DNA of 29,187 nucleotides from RGIG4140 sp045655105 (GCA_045655105.1 JAZOOQ010000030.1:1-29187); one strand, 5' to 3'; shown: positions 6,989 to 14,175, numbered from the stretch's first letter. Made by a program: numbers and translations. Notes: generated by a model from the letters alone, not told the origin.

Positions 6989-7668
6989 TGCTTTTTAAGG
7001 CTTTTTAAAAACACATAATCTGATTTTGATGTTAAATTTGATTCAATAATTTTTTGAATACCTTTATTAAAGGTATCTGAATCTAATTTAGACTCCACTA
7101 AATATTCTTTGGTTTGTTGCGGATATTTCAAATAACATAAAGATAAAAGCCAAGCAGCCGCCATTTTAGCATAATAGCCTTGATGATGAAATTGATCTAA
7201 TATTTTAAAAATCTGGCTTAAATATTCTTGATTAATATAATAAGTAAGCAAAAGAACCAATGAAACACGAACGTCAAATTCCTTTTCAGAGGAACAATAA
7301 GGTTCAATAAAGTTAAAAAATTCTGGCAAGTTATATTGAACTTGCTTTAAATACGTGCAAAAAGTATCACATACGGCCCAATTTGTAATCTTTGGAATAA
7401 AATTTTTTACCAGATCAATCTGATTAAACGAAGAAAAGAGTTGTGCCGTTATAAGAGCTTGCAATATTTTTTCTTCATGGAACTTTGGTTGAGCTAAAAG
7501 ATATGCTTTCACCTCTTTACTTTTTGATAAATCAATTGCGATTTTCTTTAAAATTGGCATCCGAACGCCAATTAACTCTTTTTCATTAGGAATTGATTTG
7601 AGCATAAATTCTTGATACTTCAAATCTTGATATGAGAAAAGCTTTTTTTGAATCACTTGATAAATCAT
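6985..7668 (-). CDS. AlkD-type DNA alkylation repair glycosylase
   Basis: A HEAT-like all-helical DNA glycosylase (DNA alkylation repair family) that would remove N3- and N7-alkylated purines. IGVRMP is at 33-38, NWAVCDTF at 96-103 and YYAKMAAAWLLS at 165-176. The residues that line up with the Bacillus cereus AlkD active site (Trp109, Asp113, Arg148, Trp187) are present with near-identical spacing: Trp97, Asp101, Arg134 and Trp173, so it is probably active. Length 227 aa is normal. Its stop codon overlaps that of the GT8 gene by three bases in a convergent arrangement. Its ATG at 7668 is just after a weak leader. Confidence 0.9.
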   Translation of the reverse strand: MIYQVIQKKLFSYQDLKYQEFMLKSIPNEKELIGVRMPILKKIAIDLSKSKEVKAYLLAQPKFHEEKILQALITAQLFSSFNQIDLVKNFIPKITNWAVCDTFCTYLKQVQYNLPEFFNFIEPYCSSEKEFDVRVSLVLLLTYYINQEYLSQIFKILDQFHHQGYYAKMAAAWLLSLCYLKYPQQTKEYLVESKLDSDTFNKGIQKIIESNLTSKSDYVFLKSLKKH

Positions 7669-7782
7669 AGTGTTATTATATAAAAAATCAAAAAAATATC
7701 AATATTTTTCATTGATTTTTCATATATCCTGTGTTATTGTTTTGTCATGTTTTGTATATAATATTAAAATCAAGAGGGTTAC

Positions 7783-8154
7783 ATGCTTAAACACATTGAA
7801 ACACACAAATCTGATATCTCAAAAACAGAAGATGTTTATAACGAAAAGGGTGAATTATTATTTACCGTTCAATATACCGCCACAGTGAATGATCCAGAAT
7901 TAAAATATACAATTGACTATGTGCGTGCACATGGGGAACTTGGATCTGAATGCCCATTAGAAGCTTATAAACAACTTTGTGAAGAAGACAGAATACCAAA
8001 GATTAAAACTCAAGAATCTTTCAAAAAAGATCGAGAAACAGATCCAAAATGGCAAGAATGCAAAAAAGCCGCCCGCGTTCTTTTAAAACAAGGATTAAGA
8101 AGCCAAGTTAAAGCTTTATTACGCGAATATAATAAAACAAAATCTCTTGCTTAA
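7783..8154 (+). CDS. Unknown 123-aa protein
   Basis: Starts at ATG 7783 after AGAGGG. The protein is soluble and charged: the N-terminal half (GELLFTVQYTATV) looks like a beta hairpin and the C-terminal third (KKAARVLLKQGLRSQVKALL) is a basic amphipathic helix. There is no signal peptide or membrane segment. A TATAAT at 7757-7762 is a likely -10 element, although no good -35 is seen. It converges with the ankyrin gene, whose stop lies 11 bases away. Function unknown. Confidence 0.65.
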   Translation: MLKHIETHKSDISKTEDVYNEKGELLFTVQYTATVNDPELKYTIDYVRAHGELGSECPLEAYKQLCEEDRIPKIKTQESFKKDRETDPKWQECKKAARVLLKQGLRSQVKALLREYNKTKSLA

Positions 8155-8165
8155 AGTTAATAAAC

Positions 8166-9476
8166 TTATTTACTATCCTTACCATAAACATTCATTTGTG
8201 ATGTCACCAACGGTGATATCACAAATTTTTTTTCGTCCTTAATATATCTGATTGCCAAATTTTTTCGTTCACCTGATTTTGGATGAACTAATTCCAACTC
8301 AGCATAAGAAACACCAGATTGCATCATGTGGCTAATGATTAAGTCTTGAGCATACCCTGCTCTTCTTTTCCATATATCAAGAGCTTGACTTTTCTTTGGT
8401 TCAGATAAATTTTGAACCATTTCATCCATTGATTTATCTTTGCCTTCTTCACAGATTAAAAAAACATGTTGTAATTCTGTAGAGGGATTGAATCCAAACT
8501 TTTCAGCCTTTTCTTTTGGTAATCTAATCTTAATATTAGCTCTTAAAAAGGAAACGTCTTGCAATAATGGAATTGACGATGATTCCATTTCTTGTTCATG
8601 CAAACAAGCAGATGCTAATTCTCCACAATTGGCAAACCCAATTTTTAAAATATTAGCAAAAGATGGATATTTCTCCACATATTGACATTGTCTTTTTTTA
8701 GAAGTTAAAAACTCCCCTACAGAATCAACAAACTCTTTTTCTTCATCAGATAATGCATAACTTGCCTGTTGAAGCTTAAACCATGATGATGATAAATATC
8801 GATGAGGAGGTAATATGGTGTTTATTCTTTTTAATAGCTTATTTGAAACCAAAGATTCCTCATCAGGGTTCATAAAAGGCGTTGGCATCAAAGAAATTGG
8901 ATATTTTGCTAAAAGAGATTGCAATTCTTTTCTTTGATTAAATTTTTCATATCCTATATATTCTTTTATAGATTGAATCAAATTTTGTTTATCCATAAAA
9001 GTGAAAAATTTTGCAATATCCGTTTGCTTGGGATTTTTTGCCATCTCTAATGGACTCATTCCTTCAATTTGTCTTGATGAATTTTCATTTATTTTCTGTT
9101 GAATAGTAAATAACTCTTCATCTGATAAAGGTTTTTTGGCATATTTTAAAGCCAAGTCACGCATTCTTTCTTGCGCTGGAGTTAATTGATCCTGAGAACC
9201 ATCTAAAATCCTTTGCAAATTTTGATAGACCACATTTCCCGTAAAAGAAACGGCTTTTAAATCACCAGCCATCAATATCAATTGCTCTAAAATATCAACA
9301 TTTCCTTCTTGATAAGCCAAATGAAGCGCTGTTTCCTCATGCGAATTTACTTCATTCACATCTGCCCCAAGCAATAACAATTCATCAACCAACTGTGGTT
9401 GATTTAAAACCGTTGCAATCATCAAAGGCGTTAATTTTGTTGATTCTTGCAACTCATTATATTGAAACAAATTCAT
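8166..9476 (-). CDS. Ankyrin-repeat protein with a C-terminal Cys-His-Asp protease-like domain
   Basis: The N-terminal part has two clear ankyrin repeats (about 15-44, TPLMIATVLNQPQLVDELLLLGADVN, and 48-77, TALHLAYQEGNVDILEQLI) plus a degenerate one near 138-160 (GMSPLEMAKN). The region from about 220 on differs: FANCGELA (281-288, Cys284), LQHVFLICEEG (335-345, His337) and LDIW (366-369, Asp367). This order and spacing of an NCGE-type cysteine, an HVF histidine and an Asp followed by Trp resembles papain or transglutaminase-fold cysteine hydrolases found among bacterial effectors and toxins. No signal peptide is seen, so export would need a dedicated secretion system, none of which is in this window. 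An AGGGGAA site precedes ATG 9476. Catalysis and secretion are inferred. Confidence 0.75.
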   Translation of the reverse strand: MNLFQYNELQESTKLTPLMIATVLNQPQLVDELLLLGADVNEVNSHEETALHLAYQEGNVDILEQLILMAGDLKAVSFTGNVVYQNLQRILDGSQDQLTPAQERMRDLALKYAKKPLSDEELFTIQQKINENSSRQIEGMSPLEMAKNPKQTDIAKFFTFMDKQNLIQSIKEYIGYEKFNQRKELQSLLAKYPISLMPTPFMNPDEESLVSNKLLKRINTILPPHRYLSSSWFKLQQASYALSDEEKEFVDSVGEFLTSKKRQCQYVEKYPSFANILKIGFANCGELASACLHEQEMESSSIPLLQDVSFLRANIKIRLPKEKAEKFGFNPSTELQHVFLICEEGKDKSMDEMVQNLSEPKKSQALDIWKRRAGYAQDLIISHMMQSGVSYAELELVHPKSGERKNLAIRYIKDEKKFVISPLVTSQMNVYGKDSK

Positions 9477-9558
9477 AAAACTATATTCCCCTATTTTCTT
9501 TTTTTATACTATAACAAAAAAAATATATTTTCAGCAACAGTAAAAAAGAAAAAATATC

Positions 9559-9587
9559 TTGACAAGAGGATTTTTTTTAGATAAAAC
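9559..9587 (+). promoter_or_regulatory. tRNA-Thr promoter
   Basis: TTGACA (9559-9564), 17-base spacer, TAAAAC (9582-9587), ending 10 bases before the tRNA. Confidence 0.7.
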
Positions 9588-9597
9588 TACATTTATG

Positions 9598-9672
<75 letters not shown>

Positions 9673-9681
9673 TACAAAAAC

Positions 9682-9705
9682 AGCCCTCTTTTGAGGGCTA
9701 TTTTT
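9682..9705 (+). terminator. tRNA-Thr terminator
   Basis: Perfect 7-bp stem AGCCCTC / GAGGGCT with a TTTT loop, followed after one base by five T's; 10 bases after the tRNA. Confidence 0.85.
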
Positions 9706-9719
9706 ATATAAGTATCGAT

Positions 9720-9893
9720 AGAGGGAAAAAGGACTCACGGGGGAAACGTAAGGTCGAGCCGATAGCCCGCGAGACAGCACAAAGGTGCCTAACGAGCGGT
9801 TGCGTGGCGAAAGGGGCCCATTGGAACAATGGGAATTTCCATTCGAACGAGCGGCACCATGCATTATAACCCTCTTTCAAACGAGGGCTTTTT
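9720..9893 (+). ncRNA. Candidate structured RNA or tRNA-derived element
   Basis: An unusually GC-rich stretch for this window. It contains the perfect hairpin CCCATTG-GAA-CAATGGG (9818-9834), a small GCAC/GTGC hairpin (9777-9788), and AACGAGCGG twice (9791-9799 and 9846-9854). Its 3' part ends in AGCGGCACCAT (9850-9860), a copy of the tRNA-Thr 3' end including CCA, and then a second terminator (CCCTC/GAGGG, 9870-9887, and five T's). GGACTCACG (9731-9739) is complementary to the T-arm sequence of the tRNA. CCATT at 9839-9843 can compete with the main hairpin. No RNA family is recognised and no good promoter is seen. It could be a ncRNA, a decayed tRNA-targeting element between two att copies, or a tRNA-derived repeat. 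Confidence 0.4.
9870..9893 (+). terminator. Terminator closing the GC-rich element
   Basis: Five-bp stem CCCTC / GAGGG with an eight-base loop, followed by CTTTTT. It resembles the tRNA-Thr terminator in sequence (CCCTCTTT...GAGGGCT). Confidence 0.6.
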
Positions 9894-9917
9894 CTTTTAA
9901 CCGCAAGCTATTTGGCA

Positions 9918-9969
9918 AGTCCGATAATTGACTTTTCAAAAACGGCTAAAAACCGCAAATTATCGGACT
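9918..9969. repeat. 12-bp inverted repeat at the end of the GNAT gene
   Basis: AGTCCGATAATT (9918-9929) and its exact complement at 9958-9969, with 28 bases between. The right arm overlaps the stop codon of the minus-strand acetyltransferase. No T-run follows the distal arm. It may be a terminal inverted repeat or the end of an inserted segment. Confidence 0.5.
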
Positions 9970-10351
9970 ATTTCAGATCTGATTTTAATTTTGAAAATAC
10001 ATTCTGATCACGATAACGTTCATGTGCTGAGGAGTATATATTTTGCCTTAAGATACCTTCAAATTGGTATCCGGCTCTAAGAGCTACATTGGCAGAACGT
10101 TTGTTTAGGACGTCCGTATGTATAACAATTCGATTAAACCCGTTATCAAACAGCTCTTTTTCAATAAGTGCAATCGCCTCACTCATATAGCCCCGTCCTG
10201 TGTAGTCTGTATCCAGCCAATATGATATTTCCGCTCGTTTATGCAGCCAAGCTACATTCACTACACTGATTAACCCAACAAAATTCTTATTTACAGATAT
10301 CTCATACACAAATTGAGTATTGCTATTCCAATCCTTATCGACTATTTCCAA
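9968..10351 (-). CDS. GNAT N-acetyltransferase, N-terminally truncated (RimJ/RimL-like)
   Basis: The acetyl-CoA-binding half of a GNAT fold is complete: beta strands with GLISVVNVAW, the AEISYWLDTDYTGRGYMSEAI segment that includes the pyrophosphate-binding R/Q-x-x-G-x-G/A-type loop (TGRGY), and the C-terminal NKRSANVALRAGYQFEG motif. Family members are usually about 170-180 aa; this one is 127 aa, begins at a TTG codon and lacks the first strand and helix. In-frame sequence upstream is stopped by TGA and TAA within about 20 codons. The missing part, the adjacent inverted repeat and the nearby repeats suggest that the gene was cut by a rearrangement. Codon use here is less AT-biased than in its neighbours, which hints at transfer. 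Probably inactive. Confidence 0.7.
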   Translation of the reverse strand: MEIVDKDWNSNTQFVYEISVNKNFVGLISVVNVAWLHKRAEISYWLDTDYTGRGYMSEAIALIEKELFDNGFNRIVIHTDVLNKRSANVALRAGYQFEGILRQNIYSSAHERYRDQNVFSKLKSDLK

Positions 10352-10429
10352 AATTTTTTTTGCAATTTTTCTTTCAATTCTTCTTTATTTTCAGTCTAAT
10401 AATTGCAAAACAGTTTGCATCATACAAAA

Positions 10430-10454
10430 AGCCCTCTTTTTTATCAAGAGAGCT
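10430..10454 (-). terminator. Terminator of the TM2 gene
   Basis: Nine-bp imperfect stem (AGCCCTCTT / AAGAGAGCT) flanked by A and T runs, 30 bases after the stop of the minus-strand TM2 gene. The sequence CATACAAAAA-GCCCTCTTTT leading into it nearly repeats the one after tRNA-Thr (9671-9692). Confidence 0.7.
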
Positions 10455-10483
10455 TTTTTGACAATCCAAACAATGAAAAGGAT

Positions 10484-10714
10484 CTATTCAAATACATTTC
10501 CTTCAGCATCTTTTGTAACTGTTACAATATCGACCAATATCCAAATTCCAAGAATTAAGACCGGAACAACCAAAAACGCACCTGGAAAAGTGCATAAAAG
10601 TTGAATAATTGCTTTTTTCTTATATCCAGCATAAAAATTATGAATACCCAAACTACCCAAAAATAAAGCAAGCAAAATATAGATTAAACGACTTTTTTTC
10701 ATTTTCATCCCCAT
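10484..10714 (-). CDS. TM2 domain membrane protein
   Basis: A 76-aa inner-membrane protein of the TM2 family: two transmembrane helices joined by a short loop, with the family motif LALFLGSLGIHNFYAGYKKKAIIQLL at the first helix and loop, and IWILVDIV in the second helix. Residues 9-25 and 40-66 are hydrophobic. The role of bacterial TM2 proteins is not known. Three ATGs lie close together (10714, 10708 and 10702); the first is used here, and the GGGGATGAAAATG context would also allow an internal start. A promoter lies upstream at 10739-10768. Confidence 0.85.
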   Translation of the reverse strand: MGMKMKKSRLIYILLALFLGSLGIHNFYAGYKKKAIIQLLCTFPGAFLVVPVLILGIWILVDIVTVTKDAEGNVFE

Positions 10715-10738
10715 TCAAAAGATTAATAAACATATCTA

Positions 10739-10768
10739 TGTATAGCTATAAATAAAAAGACATGTCAA
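10739..10768 (-). promoter_or_regulatory. TM2 gene promoter
   Basis: On the minus strand: TTGACA (10763-10768), 18-base spacer, TATACA (10739-10744), 24 bases before the ATG. Confidence 0.65.
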
Positions 10769-10781
10769 TAACAATTTATTT

Positions 10782-11330
10782 TTAAGGGAAAAAATTATAA
10801 CTGTTTTCTAATTTAAAAAGAACTATTAGTCTGAACAGATACTGAACTTCACCATCTTTATAGCAAACACTACCTTCTTTTCTTTTAAAACCATTCGCAC
10901 ACTTTTTAAATAATAAATTATTACCACACTCTATAACCACACGATTCAAACATGCTTTTTTTGCAGTTTCTTGACCTATACAATTTATGTCTATTTCTTT
11001 TTCTTCATTGCAACTGTAACATCTGCCATCATCTCCCATAAATGTACTAGGTGAACAAGTGTTCTTTAGGCATAAACGAGAGATAAATTCTCCACATCCT
11101 TTATCTGGAAAAATTCTATTTGGACATCTTTCAGGAGCAGCTGTTTTCCCAAGACATCTAATATGCACATCTTTACCACTATTACATCCATAACATCTGC
11201 CATCATCTCCCATAAATGAGCCAAGAGGACAGTTTGTTGTTGGGCAAGAACTATTATCAACAGACCGACATGAGGCAAAACCACTCATTGACATGAAAAA
11301 AGCTAAAATTAAGAATAAGATATTTTTCAT
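10782..11330 (-). CDS. Secreted Cys-rich protein with two FMGDDGRCY-C repeats
   Basis: Residues 1-20 are a signal peptide (ILFLILAFFMSMSGFAS), so the protein is exported. The mature part is rich in cysteines, probably disulfide-bonded in the periplasm or outside. Two tandem units contain FMGDDGRCYGC (39-49) and FMGDDGRCYSC (97-107), each followed by an acidic stretch, [VI]xIxC and a CxNR motif. The last 19 residues (YLFRLIVLFKLENSYNFFP) do not fit: shifting one base near 10840 gives SICSD and a stop at 10826, restoring a cysteine-containing end, so a C-terminal frameshift is likely. The ribosome-binding site AAGGAGG before ATG 11330 is strong. I do not recognise a named family. Confidence 0.75.
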   Translation of the reverse strand: MKNILFLILAFFMSMSGFASCRSVDNSSCPTTNCPLGSFMGDDGRCYGCNSGKDVHIRCLGKTAAPERCPNRIFPDKGCGEFISRLCLKNTCSPSTFMGDDGRCYSCNEEKEIDINCIGQETAKKACLNRVVIECGNNLLFKKCANGFKRKEGSVCYKDGEVQYLFRLIVLFKLENSYNFFP

Positions 11331-11415
11331 ATTACCTCCTTATTTTCTTTGGCGATAGCATAAAATTAAATTAATAACAAGATAATTTTTCTTTTAATCC
11401 AATGGTCAAAAAACA

Positions 11416-11444
11416 TTGATATAAGCCTTACTTTATGATATTAT
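11416..11444 (+). promoter_or_regulatory. Promoter of the 11475 gene
   Basis: TTGATA (11416-11421), 17-base spacer, TATTAT (11439-11444), 30 bases before the ATG. Confidence 0.6.
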
Positions 11445-11474
11445 TTTATGAAACAAAAATTGATTAGGTAAAAA

Positions 11475-11987
11475 ATGATAAAAAAGTTATACTGCGCTGG
11501 CGCTTTTGATTTTGACTATCAAAAGAAAAACTATAAAAAACAAGCTGAAAAAGATTATAGAGTTGTATCTATTTTAAAAGATTTAGATACTTTTTTATAT
11601 GGTCGCAAAACCATATCTCTCAGAAAAAATCTTGATTATATCGGTCCTTTTTATTGCGAAACAGACACTATGCAAGGAGATGAGATTGTTAACATTGAAT
11701 TAAAAGCGATTGAAAATTGCACGGATGCCATCTTTGTGTTAGATAGAGCCAACTGCCCGGGAACAATTTTTGAATGCACTTACGCCGCCACTTTAAAAAA
11801 GAATTTACATATATTTTATCTAAAAAAAAATGAAGATGAAGAAACTGAAAGTAACTTGCATACGCCCTGTTGGTTTGCCATTATGGGCGCTTTAAACATG
11901 AATCCCCAAAAAACTCATTTATATGCCTTTAAAGAAAAAAAAGAGCTATATACACAAATTTCAGATTTAATTAATCAACTTAAATAA
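11475..11987 (+). CDS. Nucleoside 2-deoxyribosyltransferase-like protein
   Basis: A Rossmann-like protein of the nucleoside 2-deoxyribosyltransferase superfamily, whose members exchange or hydrolyse nucleobases on (deoxy)nucleosides. The N-terminal strand LYCAGAFDFD (5-14) replaces the usual IYLAGP-type motif. The central IGPFYCETD (56-64), the strand CTDAIFVLD (82-90) and PGTIFECTYAATLKK (95-109) match the family layout; Glu100 in the last motif is the expected catalytic residue. The length of 170 aa is usual. It is transcribed alone from a good promoter. Substrate unknown: it may salvage or clean nucleosides or nucleotides, or be a base hydrolase as in some defence enzymes; no defence partner is adjacent. 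Confidence 0.75.
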   Translation: MIKKLYCAGAFDFDYQKKNYKKQAEKDYRVVSILKDLDTFLYGRKTISLRKNLDYIGPFYCETDTMQGDEIVNIELKAIENCTDAIFVLDRANCPGTIFECTYAATLKKNLHIFYLKKNEDEETESNLHTPCWFAIMGALNMNPQKTHLYAFKEKKELYTQISDLINQLK

Positions 11988-12015
11988 TTTTGTGAACAAA
12001 ACAATTTACCCACAA

Positions 12016-12303
12016 TTAAATATTTCCCAATTTCTTTTGAATATCTTTAAAAACATCTTCCATTGGTTTATCATAATTATTTGTTGTATAAATTAAATCA
12101 CCATTATTCAGTAAAAGTGCTTCAAGCTCCTCAATTCTGTTTAACATTGTTTGATAACTTTTGGCATCTTGAAGAACAGCTTCAACTTTTCCATTAATTG
12201 TTATAAAAGTTGGCCGTCTTTTTACTTGTATTTTTTTAATAATATCAGAAGCTTGTTGTCTAAAAGCACTTAATGGAAGAATATCTTCAATAATATTTAA
12301 CAT
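12016..12303 (-). CDS. Phd/YefM-family antitoxin, no toxin adjacent
   Basis: A 95-aa protein with the family's N-terminal DNA-binding fold: ILPLSAFRQQASDIIKKIQ (8-26) followed by RRPTFITINGKVEAVLQDAKSYQ (29-51). In a type II system it would bind a RelE, Doc or YoeB toxin through its C-terminal half and repress its own promoter. No toxin ORF is present on either side: the downstream neighbour is a convergent deoxyribosyltransferase-like gene after 28 bases, and the upstream one is an unrelated 97-aa gene on the same strand with a terminator between. Residues 73-90 (TTNNYDKPMEDVFKDI) would form the toxin-binding part. It is a solitary antitoxin, or the toxin was lost. An AAGGAT site precedes ATG 12303. 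Confidence 0.8.
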   Translation of the reverse strand: MLNIIEDILPLSAFRQQASDIIKKIQVKRRPTFITINGKVEAVLQDAKSYQTMLNRIEELEALLLNNGDLIYTTNNYDKPMEDVFKDIQKKLGNI

Positions 12304-12373
12304 AATTTTTATCCTTAATTTAAAACTAAATTTGAGATTAAATTAAATACAAAATAAAGTCAATATATAAAAA

Positions 12374-12407
12374 AAATATCAAAGATTTTTTTCACTCTTT
12401 GATATTT
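12374..12407 (-). terminator. Terminator of the 12422 gene
   Basis: Twelve-bp stem AAATATCAAAGA / TCTTTGATATTT with a ten-base loop and flanking A/T runs, 15 bases past the stop of the minus-strand gene. Confidence 0.75.
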
Positions 12408-12421
12408 TGTAACAAAAAAAA

Positions 12422-12715
12422 TTACCACTCTCGACTTCTTAATCCATATTTTTGTTGTAAACGCAGTAAATTTGCATCAGCTGTCGGATGCTGTTTCAAC
12501 AATTCAGCTTCTTTGGTTGTTTCTTTCGATCTCATCTTATCATCTAAAACTTCTTCAATGGATTTACCTTTCGCGTTCACCTCATCCATAAAAGATTCTC
12601 GCCAATGTGAATACCCAATCTCCAAATGCTGTGTATAGCGATACCAGAGATTCAAAACAAATGAATCTTCTTCCTGATTTAACTGTTCAGATAACTTTTC
12701 AATATCTGGTCGCAT
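12422..12715 (-). CDS. Unknown 97-aa protein
   Basis: Start placed at ATG 12715, four bases after a strong AAGGAGG ribosome-binding site; the longer frame from TTG 12736 would begin upstream of that site. The protein (MRPDIEKLSEQL...) is acidic and all-helical in appearance, with WYRYTQHLEIGYSHWRESF at about 26-44 and a Lys/Glu-rich segment after it. No family is recognised. It has no signal peptide or membrane segment. Confidence 0.65.
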   Translation of the reverse strand: MRPDIEKLSEQLNQEEDSFVLNLWYRYTQHLEIGYSHWRESFMDEVNAKGKSIEEVLDDKMRSKETTKEAELLKQHPTADANLLRLQQKYGLRSREW

Positions 12716-12801
12716 ACGCCCTCCTTTTATTGTCAATGTTTTTATATTATATCACAAAAACACTAAAAAATCAATGTTAAACTTTAGATGAAAAACAAAA
12801 G

Positions 12802-13395
12802 CTAAATCTCATCTTTTTTCAAAAAAAACACTCTCAAATCTTCCCAAACAGAATTTGTTTTAGCAATTGGACGGATCTTTTGATTAAATTCTTCTTCAGG
12901 TATATCTGCAAGAGGAACATTTGCCCCTTTTGGAACAAAAATCAACCAAAGAGGGCCCCAGGCATTTTTATTTTGCGTTGCCGAAACATCATCAGCAATT
13001 TCACCCATTAATTTATCTTGAAATTTATGAAAATTTCCCTCATCATCAACATAGATTAAGCATTGCGTTAAATAACAAGACTTATCTTTTTTGTTTTTCA
13101 TTAAGTTTATAAAATCTTGGGGCGTAAGCGTTTGAGAAACATATTTGGTATATACTCCAGGAAATCCATTTAAAGCTGGAACAACCAATCCACCATCATG
13201 CACTAATAAAGGTTTTTGAAGTTGTTTAAAAGCCTCCCTCGCCTTAAATTCAGCAACTTCTTCAATTGTATCATATTGAGGTTCCAATAAATCCAAATTA
13301 ATGTTTTCAACTTGATAATCCAAATCTTGAAGCGCAACTTTTAAACTATTAATTTTTCCTTTGTTTGATGTTATAATTGTAATTTTCTTTTTCAT
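12802..13395 (-). CDS. Ham1/RdgB-like nucleoside triphosphate pyrophosphatase, divergent
   Basis: The family hydrolyses non-canonical purine NTPs (ITP, XTP, dITP) to monophosphates and pyrophosphate, keeping them out of nucleic acids. TSNKGK (9-14) is the phosphate-binding motif; HDGGL (66-70, Asp67) stands for the usual DSGL with the catalytic Asp; ALNGFPGVYTKYV (74-86) is well conserved. Two hallmarks have changed: the base-recognising GFGYDPIF segment reads AWGPLWLIFVPKG (145-157), and the SHR motif near the end is lost (KTNSVW). Substrate preference may therefore differ. The histidine phosphatase gene ends 18 bases upstream, so the two probably share a transcript. An AAGGAT site precedes ATG 13395. 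Confidence 0.82.
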   Translation of the reverse strand: MKKKITIITSNKGKINSLKVALQDLDYQVENINLDLLEPQYDTIEEVAEFKAREAFKQLQKPLLVHDGGLVVPALNGFPGVYTKYVSQTLTPQDFINLMKNKKDKSCYLTQCLIYVDDEGNFHKFQDKLMGEIADDVSATQNKNAWGPLWLIFVPKGANVPLADIPEEEFNQKIRPIAKTNSVWEDLRVFFLKKDEI

Positions 13396-13413
13396 TATAT
13401 CCTTCTGATTGCT

Positions 13414-13953
13414 TTAAAAATCTAATGGGATTGGCTCTGTATTTTCAATTTTTAGGTATTGATAGTCTTTATATTCATCTAAATTAAATGATTGTTTATG
13501 ATGATTAAAATAAAGAGCCATTCGAATAAAACCAGCATGCGTCACAACCATTATATTATCTTTATTATCTAACTCAGAAAAAAAAGATTGAACACGTTTA
13601 TATATTTTTTCAAATGATTCTGCATTAATTTTTTCAGGCGCCTCGCTAAAAAGATCCCACATTTCTGGGGTGATTTCTTCTTTTAGCTTCCCTTCAATAT
13701 CACCATAGCCAATTTCACGTAATCTTTTATCAAAATTTAAAGGGACATTTAAATAAGAATTAATAATTTCAGCTGTTTGTTTGGCTCTTAATAAATCAGA
13801 AGAATAAATGGAAGTTATCTTTTTTTGCAAAACAGATTCCACTGCTCTATATGCCGACTCTATCCCTATTTGATTTAATGGAATATCTGTTTGACCTTGC
13901 ATCCGCCCTGCTTTATTCCAATCTGTTTGTCCATGTCTTAATAAATAAATCAT
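13414..13953 (-). CDS. Histidine phosphatase family protein (phosphoglycerate mutase-like)
   Basis: A member of the RHG superfamily that uses a phosphohistidine intermediate. LLRHGQTDWN (4-13) carries the nucleophile His7; SSDLLRAKQTA (51-61) supplies Arg56; LREIGYGDIEG (78-88) supplies the acid-base Glu80; VVTHAGFIRM (136-145) supplies His139. All catalytic residues are present. The length of 179 aa fits CobC- or GpmB-like phosphatases rather than the 230-250 aa glycolytic mutase. Together with the Ham1-like gene downstream in the same unit it may act on nucleotides, but the substrate is not decided by sequence. The promoter is at 13975-14003, and an AAAGGAG site precedes ATG 13953. Confidence 0.88.
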   Translation of the reverse strand: MIYLLRHGQTDWNKAGRMQGQTDIPLNQIGIESAYRAVESVLQKKITSIYSSDLLRAKQTAEIINSYLNVPLNFDKRLREIGYGDIEGKLKEEITPEMWDLFSEAPEKINAESFEKIYKRVQSFFSELDNKDNIMVVTHAGFIRMALYFNHHKQSFNLDEYKDYQYLKIENTEPIPLDF

Positions 13954-13974
13954 TTTAATCTCCTTTTAAGAAGC

Positions 13975-14003
13975 ATTAAACAGTTAATATCAACAAAAGT
14001 CAA
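13975..14003 (-). promoter_or_regulatory. Promoter of the phosphatase/Ham1 unit
   Basis: On the minus strand: TTGACT (13998-14003), 17-base spacer, TTTAAT (13975-13980). Confidence 0.6.
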
Positions 14004-14160
14004 TTTTTTTAAATAGTTAAACTGATATTTTTTAATATAATCAACATTGTTTTTTTATTTCATAAGGACCATGTCATTCAAAAAATTTTTTTGAAACTTG
14101 TATTCTGCTAAACAAATCGATATAAACGCCCCTCTTTTCTTAACGGTTTGGTCTAAAAAT

Positions 14161-14175
14161 CGGGGCTGCGCCCCG
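14161..14175. repeat. GC-rich hairpin
   Basis: CGGGGC-TGC-GCCCCG, a perfect 6-bp stem of G and C only, followed by GCCGGCCCC so that GGGGC can pair with either of two GCCCC copies. It stands out sharply from the AT-rich surroundings. There is no T-run directly after it. Confidence 0.7.

Noticed and set aside
9720..9860. Two-piece (permuted) alphaproteobacterial tmRNA
   Set aside because: The CCA-ending segment was tempting, but no tag reading frame, no GGGGAUG-like start and no matching 5' acceptor strand for GAGCGGC were found.
12304..12421. A hidden toxin gene next to the Phd antitoxin
   Set aside because: The intervals on both sides are too short and hold only a terminator and A/T runs; no RelE-, Doc- or YoeB-like frame is present.
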